From Alphaproteobacteria bacterium (GTDB lineage: Bacteria; Pseudomonadota; Alphaproteobacteria; Rhodobacterales; Rhodobacteraceae): DNA of 35,617 bases. The position numbers were made by a program, and so were the translations under genes. The stretch is taken from contig JAUHYC010000007.1 of NCBI GenBank assembly GCA_030426685.1, positions 83,221 through 118,837 of the forward strand, read 5' to 3'. Each line of letters opens with the position of its first letter. Position 1 is the first letter of the stretch. The notes under the pieces were generated by a model. That model searched no databases and was not told where the DNA came from. It was given only the letters and a program-made list of their open reading frames with translations. Shown piece after piece: positions 19,452 to 27,618 of this stretch.

Positions 19452-20117
19452 TCAGCCGCCCGAGAACCTGCGAGTGTCCGGATGCCAAGTCAGCCCGGAT
19501 TTTTGCGCAATTATCCCGAACTGCTGGCTCAGAGATCTGTCATTGAGATGCCGGGACAGGCTGCGAAGCGGGATAAGGTTGCGTTCACCATATCCGTCGA
19601 TCAGGAAAAAGGCTGGCGCGGTACCACGCTGCCCGTAGACAATGTTCGAGCGTTTGACGTCGCGTGCAACGATATGAAGGTCAAACATCTTGGAAACAAA
19701 AATGTTCAGGTCCTCCAGCAACTTTCCGGTCATAGGTTTCTTGCCCGACAACTGGCTGAGTTTCTGCGCAAGGCCCCCATCGGGCCCATTGATCCGCTCG
19801 ACAACAACACCCGCGCCACGGCTGGTCTGAACCACGCCCAGCATTCTCGACAAGGGCGAGGCTTCGATATCGGCCCCTAGTTTGAGGGAAACCCGCAGCT
19901 CGCATTCGATCTCTTTCAACGTGCTGCGATAGCGTGCATCCGGAAACAGCTTCCACGCCAGGCGTTTTCCTGCACGATGCGATACCCGATCCTCAGCCCG
20001 GGTGAAAACCTTGATCAGAAGGTCCGGATGGCCGGGAAACTCATATACGCTGCGGACAGTTCCATTTGCGATCGGCTGATGGCCGGAAAGGTCAATGGGT
20101 GTTGCGGTGAACAGCAT
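19452..20117 (-). CDS. YrbL family (PhoP regulatory network) kinase-like protein
   Basis: A 221-residue protein matching the YrbL domain: PIANGTVRSVYEFPGHPDLLIKV at the N-terminus (like a kinase nucleotide loop and lysine strand) and later LHIVARDVKRSNIVYG, which imitates the catalytic loop D-x-x-x-x-N of protein or small-molecule kinases, then FFLIDGYGERN in the position of the DFG-like Asp. E. coli YrbL is activated by PhoP and PmrA, but its activity is unproven. No phoPQ genes are nearby. Two ATG codons are adjacent; I prefer 20117 because AAGGAG lies five bases before it (only two before 20120). Family call fairly confident; kinase activity is inference. Confidence 0.82.
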   Translation of the reverse strand: MLFTATPIDLSGHQPIANGTVRSVYEFPGHPDLLIKVFTRAEDRVSHRAGKRLAWKLFPDARYRSTLKEIECELRVSLKLGADIEASPLSRMLGVVQTSRGAGVVVERINGPDGGLAQKLSQLSGKKPMTGKLLEDLNIFVSKMFDLHIVARDVKRSNIVYGQRGTAPAFFLIDGYGERNLIPLRSLSRHLNDRSLSQQFGIIAQKSGLTWHPDTRRFSGG

Positions 20118-20172
20118 CATCTCTCCTTGCCAGCCGGGGCCGATTGGCCTGAGCGATGCCGGACTGTTCCGA

Positions 20173-20346
20173 TCAGCTTTCGCGCCCTTTCAGAACATAT
20201 TTGCAATCGCAATAGGGGCATTCGACCCAACCGGTATCTTCGGGGATCTGCAGCCAAACGCGCGGATGGCCCAATGCACCTTCGCTGCCGTCACAGGCGA
20301 CACGGGCAGTTTCGACGATCTTGGTTTCCGGCGCTTCAAGTGTCAC
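20173..20346 (-). CDS. CHCC-type zinc-finger mini-protein
   Basis: A 57-residue protein of the zf-CHCC type, related to the zinc-binding end of the mitochondrial complex I subunit NDUFS6. Likely zinc ligands are Cys in VACDG, His in LGHPRVWL, and the two Cys in VECPYC; a further Cys lies in CDCKY. In alphaproteobacteria this small protein is thought to accompany complex I, although no nuo gene is present here. I prefer GTG at 20346 because AGAAGG lies upstream and the family homology begins right after it. An in-frame ATG at 20385 would add 13 residues but has no ribosome binding site and would leave only 15 bases to the divergent ABC gene. Confidence 0.85.
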   Translation of the reverse strand: MTLEAPETKIVETARVACDGSEGALGHPRVWLQIPEDTGWVECPYCDCKYVLKGRES

Positions 20347-20400
20347 GGCTGGCGATCCTTCTTTGGTTGTCGGCCTCGCGGGCATGTATTAGGTGCGTTT

Positions 20401-21422
<1,022 letters not shown>

Positions 21423-21426
<4 letters not shown>

Positions 21427-21890
21427 GCGCGATCCATCCGGGCGTGATAGCAATTGTTCAGCGCCGACCGGATGTGGATATAGGCCACATCTGCGCGCGC
21501 AAAGATATTCGCTGCCGCTTCCTGCAACTCTGCCTGCGGCGCGATGGTCCCGGTGCCGTAGACGATCCGGTCATCTGATCCGTATCCTTTGATCAGATAC
21601 CGGGGCGAGGCGGTCAGCGCCTCGGGCCAATCCGTTGCATCCTCGTGCCGCTTGCAAGGCTCTGCACAAAGGAAAATCGGCCCGGTTTCCGCAAAGGGTT
21701 GGGTCCGGGGGAAGGGGCGATGCGCCAGTACCAGCATCTCTTTGCCTTTCGGGATGTGGGTCAGACAGTGGCGGCACGGGTTCCCTCCGCCATCTGAAAT
21801 CGCGCGCTCTGGCGGGTTGCCATATCCGTCCGGCGCACCGGAGCGATAGGCCTGAACCTGATCGGTCGGAAGGGCTGAAATTCTGTGCAT
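21423..21890 (-). CDS. DUF1203 domain-containing protein
   Basis: A 155-residue soluble protein of the DUF1203 family. Typical features: an N-terminal region starting HRISALPTDQVQAYRSG, PCRHCLTHIPKGKEMLVLAHRPF, an ETGPIFLC segment, YLIKGYGSDDRIVYGTG, and the C-terminal VAYIHIRSALNNCYHARM. Function is unknown; conserved Cys and His residues could bind metal or carry a redox role. AAGGAG is seven bases before ATG 21890. Its TAA stop overlaps the TAG stop of the opposing ABC gene. It diverges from a DMT exporter across a 193-base gap. Confidence 0.9.
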
Positions 21891-22083
21891 GAGTCATCTC
21901 CTTGATTTCGGTCGATCATGACAACTGCGGGTTTCGCGTTCGACCCGTTTCCCGCGCATTGCAAAATCTGCAACCCCGCCTGCAGAAAATGTTAGCGGTA
22001 AGATTTGGGCTACCGGTCGCATGATTTTGAGTCTAAGCAGGCGTCTGACACCCCAACCGACTTCACTTACCGAGGCCTCTGAC

Positions 22084-23019
22084 ATGAGCGCTCAAAACGC
22101 CACCGTTCGCGGACTAGGTTTTGCCTTTTTGGGTTTTGCGGTCTTTGCCACCCATGACGTGCTGATCAAAGTGCTGGGCGGCACCTATTCGGTGCTGCAG
22201 ATCATCTTTTTCGCCACGCTGTTTTCTTTTGTCCCGATGGCAGTCACGATTCTGGCAGACCGCACAACCGGCAATTTCGTGCCGCGTCATCCTTGGTTGG
22301 TTCTGCTGCGATCGGCAACAATGATTACGGCGATGTCCTGCGCGTTCTACGCCTTTTCGGTTCTGCCGCTGGCCGAGGTCTATTCGCTGCTGTTTTCTTT
22401 CCCGTTGATCGTCACGGTCCTTTCGATCCCAATTCTGGGTGAGGTAGTCCGTTTCCAAAGATGGGCCGCCGTTGGCGTCGGCCTGATCGGTGTCCTGATC
22501 GTCCTGCGCCCCGGCACGACTGATATAACCTTGGGCCATCTGGCCGCTCTGACCGCAGCCTTCTGCAGCGCGTTCGCATCGGTTCTGGTGCGCAAGATCG
22601 GAAATGAAGAGCGGTCCGCTGTTCTGATCCTCTATCCGTTGCTGTTGGCCATTCTCGTTATGAGCATTGCCCAACCGGCTGTTTACCAGCCCCCTTCCCT
22701 ACTGCATCTGGCCATGATGGCACTGGTCGGAGTGTTCTCGGTGATCGCGCAACATCTGATCATCCTCGCCTATCGCGCCGCGCCCGCAGGTGTCGTTGCC
22801 CCCAGCCAATACAGCCAGATCATCTGGGCGACAGTTTTTGGCGTGATCTTCTTTGGCGAACACCCCGATATCTGGGTCGCGGTTGGTGCAAGTATCATCA
22901 TCGCATCCGGCGTCTTTGTGGTTTGGCGTGAGAGCCGGGCCAACACCTCGGCCAATACCCCGGTCCTGCGGGTGCGCTCTCCACGTGCCGATACGGGGGC
23001 GTCCAGACCGGGGGAATAG
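22084..23019 (+). CDS. DMT family (EamA) transporter
   Basis: A 311-residue membrane protein with ten hydrophobic segments in two EamA repeats. Repeat 1 begins GLGFAFLGFAVFATHDVLIKVLGG and includes the helix-4 motif FYAFSVLPLAEVYSLLFSFP. Repeat 2 begins near LAALTAAFCSAFASVLVRKIG, with LAYRAAPAGVVAPSQYSQIIWA near the end. This resembles the S-adenosylmethionine/RhaT-like uptake or metabolite exporter clade of DMT proteins. ATG at 22084 is chosen because GAGG lies eight bases before it and family homology starts there, although the frame is open further upstream. It is convergent with the NYN gene, 10 bases apart. Substrate unknown. Confidence 0.9.
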   Translation: MSAQNATVRGLGFAFLGFAVFATHDVLIKVLGGTYSVLQIIFFATLFSFVPMAVTILADRTTGNFVPRHPWLVLLRSATMITAMSCAFYAFSVLPLAEVYSLLFSFPLIVTVLSIPILGEVVRFQRWAAVGVGLIGVLIVLRPGTTDITLGHLAALTAAFCSAFASVLVRKIGNEERSAVLILYPLLLAILVMSIAQPAVYQPPSLLHLAMMALVGVFSVIAQHLIILAYRAAPAGVVAPSQYSQIIWATVFGVIFFGEHPDIWVAVGASIIIASGVFVVWRESRANTSANTPVLRVRSPRADTGASRPGE

Positions 23020-23029
23020 CACCAGACCC

Positions 23030-23752
23030 TCAGGTGTCCTTACAGCGGATCCTGAGCGCCCCATTCGTGCCACTCTTATCGAAGCGATCAATGGCGCGAA
23101 CCAGATCACTCAGTCTTTTGTGTCCATAAGTGCGGGAATCGAAATCCGGATACATCTTGCCCAGTTGACTCCCGACAAATGAAAGGCTGGCCCAGCCATC
23201 AGCCTCGTTCGTGTTCAACACGACGTTCCGGATCAATTGATAGGCGTGGTTCAGGTCCTGTTTTGCAGTTTGTCCTCCAGCCGTGGCCGACTGTTGTGAC
23301 ACTTCAGTCTTCTCTATATTTTCAATATAGATGAAGCGGTTGCAGGCCGCGACAAAGGCCTTGGGCGTTTTACGTTCACCGATCCCGAAGACATTTAGCC
23401 CCTGTTCGCGTATGCGGCTGGCGAGCCAAGTAAAGTCGCTGTCTGACGAGACCAAGACGAACCCGTCAAATCGACCTGAATGCAGGATGTCCATCGCATC
23501 GATCACCAAAGCAATATCACCTGAGTTCTTACCTGATGTGTTTGCGAATTGTTGATGCGGGACGATGGCGTATTCCGCCAGTTTCCCTGCGCTCCAACCC
23601 TGTGGCGTGCCGTCGGAAAAATCCCCGTAAATTCGGCGCAGGCTGGCTTCGCCCAACGTGGCGACTTCTTCAAAAATCTCGGCCACATGCTTTGCGCCAA
23701 CATTTTCGGCATCAATCAGAACGGCCAAGCGCTCTGTGCTCTGTTTGGTCAA
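23030..23752 (-). CDS. NYN (LabA/PIN-like) domain protein with C-terminal OST-HTH/LOTUS domain
   Basis: A 240-residue predicted RNA-acting protein. The N-terminal NYN/PIN-like fold (about 8-150) carries the acidic set expected for a metal-dependent nuclease: Asp14 (VLIDAEN), Asp79 and Asp85 (GDIALVIDAMD) and Asp104/Asp106 (SSDSDF). The C-terminal part (about 163-238) matches an OST-HTH/LOTUS winged helix (GWASLSFVGSQLGKMYPDFD, TYGHKRLSDLVRAI), a domain that binds RNA, including G-rich or structured RNA, in other systems. Translation starts at TTG 23752, supported by GAGGGG five bases upstream and the absence of a nearby ATG. It lies 88 bases behind the formaldehyde dehydrogenase gene, with a strong hairpin between them, so it is probably a separate unit. 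The RNA target is unknown. Confidence 0.9.
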   Translation of the reverse strand: MTKQSTERLAVLIDAENVGAKHVAEIFEEVATLGEASLRRIYGDFSDGTPQGWSAGKLAEYAIVPHQQFANTSGKNSGDIALVIDAMDILHSGRFDGFVLVSSDSDFTWLASRIREQGLNVFGIGERKTPKAFVAACNRFIYIENIEKTEVSQQSATAGGQTAKQDLNHAYQLIRNVVLNTNEADGWASLSFVGSQLGKMYPDFDSRTYGHKRLSDLVRAIDRFDKSGTNGALRIRCKDT

Positions 23753-23804
23753 TTTTGCCCCTCAATTCATATAACTATCTATGGTTTGAAATTAGGGACC
23801 GGAC

Positions 23805-23825
23805 GGGGCGGGTTTAACCCGCCCC
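23805..23825 (-). terminator. Perfect GC hairpin, likely terminator of the formaldehyde dehydrogenase gene
   Basis: GGGGCGGG pairs with CCCGCCCC around a five-base loop (the inverted repeat extends to ten bases per arm on paper). It begins 15 bases after the dehydrogenase stop and ends before the NYN gene. No long T-run follows, but it is the strongest stem-loop noticed in the window. Confidence 0.6.
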
Positions 23826-23840
23826 TTCGATTTCGGGCGT

Positions 23841-24953
23841 TCAGTAGATCACAACTGACCGAATACTTTCGCCCTTATGCATCAGGTCAAAGCCATGGTT
23901 GATGTCGTCCAGACCCATGGTGTGGGTGATCATCGGATCGATCTCGATCTTCCCTTCCATATACCAGTCGACGATCTTGGGCACATCGGTCCGGCCCCGT
24001 GCGCCGCCGAACGCGGTACCGCGCCACGAACGGCCAGTGACCAGCTGGAAGGGACGGGTCGAGATTTCGGCCCCCGCCGGTGCCACGCCGATGATGATCG
24101 ATTCACCCCAACCCTTATGCGCCGATTCCAGCGCATCGCGCATCACGCCCACATTGCCAGTGGCGTCGAATGTGTAGTCCGCACCGCCCTTGGTCAAGTT
24201 GACCAGATAGGGGACCAGATCGCCCTCGACCTCAGCGGGGTTGACGAAATCGGTCATGCCGAATTTCGTGGCCATTTCCACCTTGGAGGGGTTCAGGTCG
24301 ACGCCCACGATCTGATCTGCTCCGGCCAGACGCAGGCCCTGAATCACATTCAGGCCGATACCGCCCAGACCAAATACGATAGCGCGGCTGCCAATTTCCA
24401 CCTTGGCGGTGTTTATAACAGCACCGATGCCGGTGGTCACGCCGCAGCCGATATAGCAGATCTTGTCGAATGGCGCGTCTTTGCGCACCTTGGCCAGCGC
24501 GATCTCTGGCAGAACCGTGTGGTTCGAGAAGGTCGAGCAGCCCATGTAGTGCAGGATCGGATCGCCATCCAGAGTCGAGAACCGGGACGTCCCGTCCGGC
24601 ATCAGGCCCTGGCCTTGTGTTTCGCGAATTTTCTGACACAGGTTGGTCTTGGGGTGCAGACAGTATTCACATTCGCGGCATTCGGGCGTGTAGAGCGGGA
24701 TCACGTGATCGCCCGGCTTCAGGCTGGTCACACCCGGTCCGACCTCGACCACAACACCTGCGCCTTCATGGCCCAGAATGGCCGGAAACAGGCCTTCGGG
24801 GTCGGCCCCCGACAGGGTGAATTCATCGGTGTGGCAGATGCCGGTGGCCTTGATTTCCACCAGAACTTCACCCGCTTTGGGGCCCTCAAGGTTCACGTCC
24901 ATCACTTCCAAAGGTTTGCCCGCCTGAACGGCGACGGCGGCACGGGTGCGCAT
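23841..24953 (-). CDS. S-(hydroxymethyl)glutathione dehydrogenase / class III alcohol dehydrogenase
   Basis: A 370-residue zinc-dependent medium-chain dehydrogenase that oxidises the formaldehyde-glutathione adduct to S-formylglutathione with NAD; it also reduces S-nitrosoglutathione. Seen: catalytic zinc ligands Cys40 (GICHTDEF), His62-Glu63 (GHEGAG) and a Cys in IGCGVTTG; structural zinc Cys92, Cys95, Cys98 and Cys106; NAD fold [19 protein letters not shown] with an acidic VDLNPSK. Class III marks such as [16 protein letters not shown] are present. GGGAG lies upstream of ATG 24953. The usual partner, S-formylglutathione hydrolase, is not in the window. An inverted repeat 30 bases before the start may be a control site. 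Confidence 0.96.
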   Translation of the reverse strand: MRTRAAVAVQAGKPLEVMDVNLEGPKAGEVLVEIKATGICHTDEFTLSGADPEGLFPAILGHEGAGVVVEVGPGVTSLKPGDHVIPLYTPECRECEYCLHPKTNLCQKIRETQGQGLMPDGTSRFSTLDGDPILHYMGCSTFSNHTVLPEIALAKVRKDAPFDKICYIGCGVTTGIGAVINTAKVEIGSRAIVFGLGGIGLNVIQGLRLAGADQIVGVDLNPSKVEMATKFGMTDFVNPAEVEGDLVPYLVNLTKGGADYTFDATGNVGVMRDALESAHKGWGESIIIGVAPAGAEISTRPFQLVTGRSWRGTAFGGARGRTDVPKIVDWYMEGKIEIDPMITHTMGLDDINHGFDLMHKGESIRSVVIY

Positions 24954-24982
24954 GGTGCTTATCTCCCTGTCTGTTTTGCCCG

Positions 24983-25003
24983 ACCCTGCGTCAAATGCAG
25001 GGT
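24983..25003. promoter_or_regulatory. Seven-base inverted repeat upstream of the formaldehyde dehydrogenase gene
   Basis: ACCCTGC and GCAGGGT are perfect complements with a seven-base spacer. The element starts 30 bases upstream of the dehydrogenase start codon, in the gap shared with the divergent I78 inhibitor gene. It could be an operator or a 5' leader hairpin; on the plus strand it is followed by GTTTTC, so a terminator role for that direction is possible too. Confidence 0.4.
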
Positions 25004-25082
25004 GTTTTCAACTGCGCTTTCGTGACAGGTTGGCCAAACCCTTGATATTTCAGAAACGACATTGCCGGAAAGAGGAACGCCA

Positions 25083-25370
25083 ATGCACCGAATTATTCCG
25101 ATCCTGCCCTTGTTGGCTGCCTGCACCGCGCCGGATGGCTCCGGGGAAATTATCCCCGCCTCTGAGCAGTCTCCGGTTGAACTGGCCTTCTGTGAAGGAG
25201 AGCCGTTTGCGGATGCGATCGGTCAGCCGGTCGCAACGATTCAAACCAGCCTGCCAGAACGGTCGCGCGTGCTGGGCCCCGACGATATCGCAACACAGGA
25301 TTACCGTATTGATCGCCTGAACGTGTATGTGAACGGCGCGGGGATCATCCAGAGACTGACCTGCGGCTGA
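25083..25370 (+). CDS. I78 family peptidase inhibitor-like lipoprotein
   Basis: A 95-residue small secreted protein. The N-terminus (MHRIIPILPLLAAC) ends in a lipobox LAAC with Cys14, so lipid anchoring in the periplasm is likely, though the signal is unusually short. The rest fits the I78 inhibitor pattern: a Cys near 38, the Gly-Gln segment FADAIGQPVATIQTSLPE, then RVLGPDDIATQDYRIDRLNV and the final INQ-like GIIQRLTCG. I78 proteins inhibit serine proteases in fungi and bacteria. ATG at 25083 has AGAGGAAC upstream; an in-frame TTG at 25062 is less likely. Its stop lies two bases from the stop of the opposing SDR gene. Confidence 0.85.
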   Translation: MHRIIPILPLLAACTAPDGSGEIIPASEQSPVELAFCEGEPFADAIGQPVATIQTSLPERSRVLGPDDIATQDYRIDRLNVYVNGAGIIQRLTCG

Positions 25371-25372
25371 AG

Positions 25373-26098
25373 TCACTTGCCCCGATAAACCAGAATGTCC
25401 GGCAAATAGTCGATCAGACGTATCACCCAGGAAAACGGTGCCGGAAAGTCGGCGCGAAAGCGGCGGCGCGACATGGCCCGCAGAACCCGATCAGCCGCGT
25501 CTTCGGGCGTCATCAGCATGGGCATCCGGAAGCTGTTCTTGTCGGTCAGGCGGGTCTTGATGAAACCGGGATTGACGATGCGCACCGTCACGCCGGTGCC
25601 GGCCAGATCATGCCGCATCGTCTCAGCCAGCGAGATCAGCGCCGCCTTGCTCGCCCCGTATGAGATCGCGTTGGGAAGGCCATGATACCCGGCCAGCGAA
25701 CCGATCAGGGTGATATCTCCTCGTCCTTCACGCACGAACGCTGGCACCGTTTCACCCAGAACCCGCAGCGCGCCGGAATAGTTGACATCACTGATGGCCA
25801 GAGCGGCCTCGGTATCCCAATCCGCGACGCTGATTTGATCATAGGTACCGGCATTATAGACAAGCCCGTCTACCCGGCCGACGTCGACCACGGCCTGACG
25901 GACCGCGTCAAGATCAGTCACATCGAAGGGCACAGCGCGCGTGTTCGGCAACGCCCTGCAGATTTCGGCCAGACGATCCGAACTGCGCGCCGACAAAACC
26001 AGTTGTGCCCCCTCGCGGTGAAGCACCTCGGCCAATGCACGGCCAAGTCCGGTGCTGGCACCGATGATCCAATAGGTTTTGCCGTCAAATTTGCTCAT
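25373..26098 (-). CDS. SDR family NAD(P)-dependent oxidoreductase of a putative RpoE-ChrR cluster
   Basis: A 241-residue short-chain dehydrogenase. Cofactor loop GASTGLG (13-19), NAG motif (YNAGTYD), and catalytic Ser134, Tyr147 and Lys151 (Y-x3-K) are intact; Arg38 after the second strand suggests NADP preference. The C-terminus has a hydrophobic SWVIRLIDYLPDIL segment that may touch membranes. Relatives sit next to the flavoprotein of the next operon in many proteobacteria and belong to the singlet-oxygen regulon in Rhodobacter as I recall it. It has a candidate ECF-type promoter (26128-26155). The start ATG lacks a clear ribosome binding site, but a tiny upstream reading frame (ATG 26109, four codons) overlaps it. 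Substrate unknown. Confidence 0.92.
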   Translation of the reverse strand: MSKFDGKTYWIIGASTGLGRALAEVLHREGAQLVLSARSSDRLAEICRALPNTRAVPFDVTDLDAVRQAVVDVGRVDGLVYNAGTYDQISVADWDTEAALAISDVNYSGALRVLGETVPAFVREGRGDITLIGSLAGYHGLPNAISYGASKAALISLAETMRHDLAGTGVTVRIVNPGFIKTRLTDKNSFRMPMLMTPEDAADRVLRAMSRRRFRADFPAPFSWVIRLIDYLPDILVYRGK

Positions 26099-26127
26099 AG
26101 CTGGGCCATTTCTGTTCTGCTGAGTCG

Positions 26128-26155
26128 TTTACGTCTCAATCGCAAGGTTGGATCA
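26128..26155 (-). promoter_or_regulatory. Candidate ECF11 (RpoE-ChrR type) promoter for the SDR gene
   Basis: Reading the minus strand: TGATCC (26155-26150), 16 bases, then CGTAAA (26133-26128). The -10-like element ends 29 bases before the SDR start codon. The same TGATCC-N16-CGTA layout occurs on the other strand for the divergent operon. It matches my recollection of group 11 ECF sigma promoters. Confidence 0.65.
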
Positions 26156-26230
26156 CCCCCCTTCGACAAACCTTGCAGCGTCCAAATCCACATCACAGCG
26201 CAGCAAGATTGCAAAAACTTTCGGGTAGAT

Positions 26231-26258
26231 TGATCCATAAGCCCTGTTCCCACGTATC
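26231..26258 (+). promoter_or_regulatory. Candidate ECF11 (RpoE-ChrR type) promoter for the flavoprotein operon
   Basis: TGATCC (26231-26236), 16 bases, then CGTATC (26253-26258). The start codon at 26290 is 31 bases downstream of the -10-like element, leaving a short leader with GAGG five bases before ATG. It mirrors the promoter of the divergent SDR gene in both hexamers and spacing. Confidence 0.68.
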
Positions 26259-26289
26259 CTATTGTAAAATGCAGGATAACGAGGATTAA

Positions 26290-27618
26290 ATGTTCGACGA
26301 AACCCGGGGCGCACGTAAGAAGATCGCCATTATTGGTGCAGGCATTTCAGGTCTCTCTGCAGCCTACTATCTGTCGGAAAGTCACGATATCACCTTGTAC
26401 GAGGCCGAGCCCCGGTTGGGTGGACACGCCCGCACGGTCATGGCCGGTCGCAACGGTGATCAACCGGTTGACACCGGGTTCATCGTTTTCAACTACATGA
26501 CCTATCCTTATCTGACCCGGTTGTTCGACGCCCTGGACGTGCCGGTCACCAAAAGCGAAATGAGTTTCGGCGCCTCCATCGACAATGGACGCATCGAATA
26601 TGGCCTGAACAGTCTGCGAACCCTGACCGCGCAGAAACGCAATCTGGCGCGACCGGCCTATTACAAGATGATCGCCGACATCCTGCGCTTTGGCAAAGAA
26701 GCCCCGGAAGCTGCGCGAAACGATGACACCACGATCGGAGAGCTGGTGGATCAGCTGCGCCTCGGCCATTGGTTCCGGCACAATTATCTGATGCCCATGT
26801 GCGGTGCGATCTGGTCAACCCCGGTTGAGTTTGTCGATCAGTTCCCCGCCCGTTCCCTGGTGCAGTTCTTCCGCAACCATGCGCTGCTGGCCTCGGGTCG
26901 CGCCAATCAGCATCAGTGGTACACCGTGAAAGGCGGAAGCATCGAATATGTCCGCCGGATCGAGGCCGCGTTGCGCGCACGTGGCTCTGACATCCGTCTG
27001 GCCTCGCCCGTGCAGCGAATCGAACGGCATGATCTGGGCGTGAGCGTCCATGCAGGCGGCGAGGCCGATCTGTTTAACGAAATAGTCCTGGCAACCCATT
27101 CCGATCAGTCCCTCGCCATTCTCGGCGATGCCGCGACCGAAGGTGAGAAAGCTGCCCTCGGCGCGATCAAATACCAACCGAACAAAGCCATCCTACATTG
27201 TGATCCGCACCAGATGCCCCGGCGCCGCGCCTGTTGGTCCAGTTGGACCTATCGGTCGCAAAAGGGCAATGTTGGGGTCACATACTGGATGAACCGGCTT
27301 CAGAACATTCCAGACTGCGACCCGCTGTTTGTATCGCTGAACGCCGCATCCGAGATTCCCGCGGACAAAATCTATGATGTGGTCGAGTTCGCCCATCCAG
27401 TGTTCGACAAAGCCGCCCTACGCGCCCAGGGGCAGATCCGTGAGATGCAGGGACGTAACCGAACCTGGTTTGCCGGTGCCTATAACAGGCATGGCTTTCA
27501 CGAAGACGGGATTGCCAGCGCGATGCATGTTGTTGAACGCATCACCGGCATCCCGCAAATTATCGGAGCTGACAATGGCTTTTCTGAGAACACCCCTGCC
27601 ATTCCTGTATCGGCTTAA
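26290..27618 (+). CDS. FAD/NAD(P)-binding amine oxidase-like flavoprotein
   Basis: A 442-residue flavoprotein of the amine-oxidase/phytoene-desaturase fold. The dinucleotide loop IIGAGISGLSAAYYL lies at 14-28, followed by an acidic strand end and GGHART (YEAEPRLGGHART). Downstream, DTGFIVFNYMTYPYLTRLFDALDVP is typical of the family often called NAD/FAD-binding protein with DUF1365 partners. In Rhodobacter sphaeroides a counterpart (RSP_1091 as I recall) is part of the singlet-oxygen regulon and needed for furan fatty acid formation, so a fatty-acyl desaturase or oxidase role is inferred. First gene of a four-gene operon behind an ECF-like promoter. Its last 44 bases overlap the next gene, giving an unusual C-terminal tail. 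Confidence 0.92.
   Translation: MFDETRGARKKIAIIGAGISGLSAAYYLSESHDITLYEAEPRLGGHARTVMAGRNGDQPVDTGFIVFNYMTYPYLTRLFDALDVPVTKSEMSFGASIDNGRIEYGLNSLRTLTAQKRNLARPAYYKMIADILRFGKEAPEAARNDDTTIGELVDQLRLGHWFRHNYLMPMCGAIWSTPVEFVDQFPARSLVQFFRNHALLASGRANQHQWYTVKGGSIEYVRRIEAALRARGSDIRLASPVQRIERHDLGVSVHAGGEADLFNEIVLATHSDQSLAILGDAATEGEKAALGAIKYQPNKAILHCDPHQMPRRRACWSSWTYRSQKGNVGVTYWMNRLQNIPDCDPLFVSLNAASEIPADKIYDVVEFAHPVFDKAALRAQGQIREMQGRNRTWFAGAYNRHGFHEDGIASAMHVVERITGIPQIIGADNGFSENTPAIPVSA

Noticed and set aside
20095..20400. Extended N-terminus of the ABC ATPase
   Set aside because: The extra residues have no homology, cover the opposite-strand zinc-finger gene, and ATG 20401 has a proper ribosome binding site.
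23877..25025. Long open frame (382 codons) on the plus strand opposite the formaldehyde dehydrogenase gene
   Set aside because: It is a shadow of a strongly conserved enzyme on the other strand; its translation is rich in His, Gln and Asp without any recognisable domain, which is typical of antisense frames in GC-rich genes.
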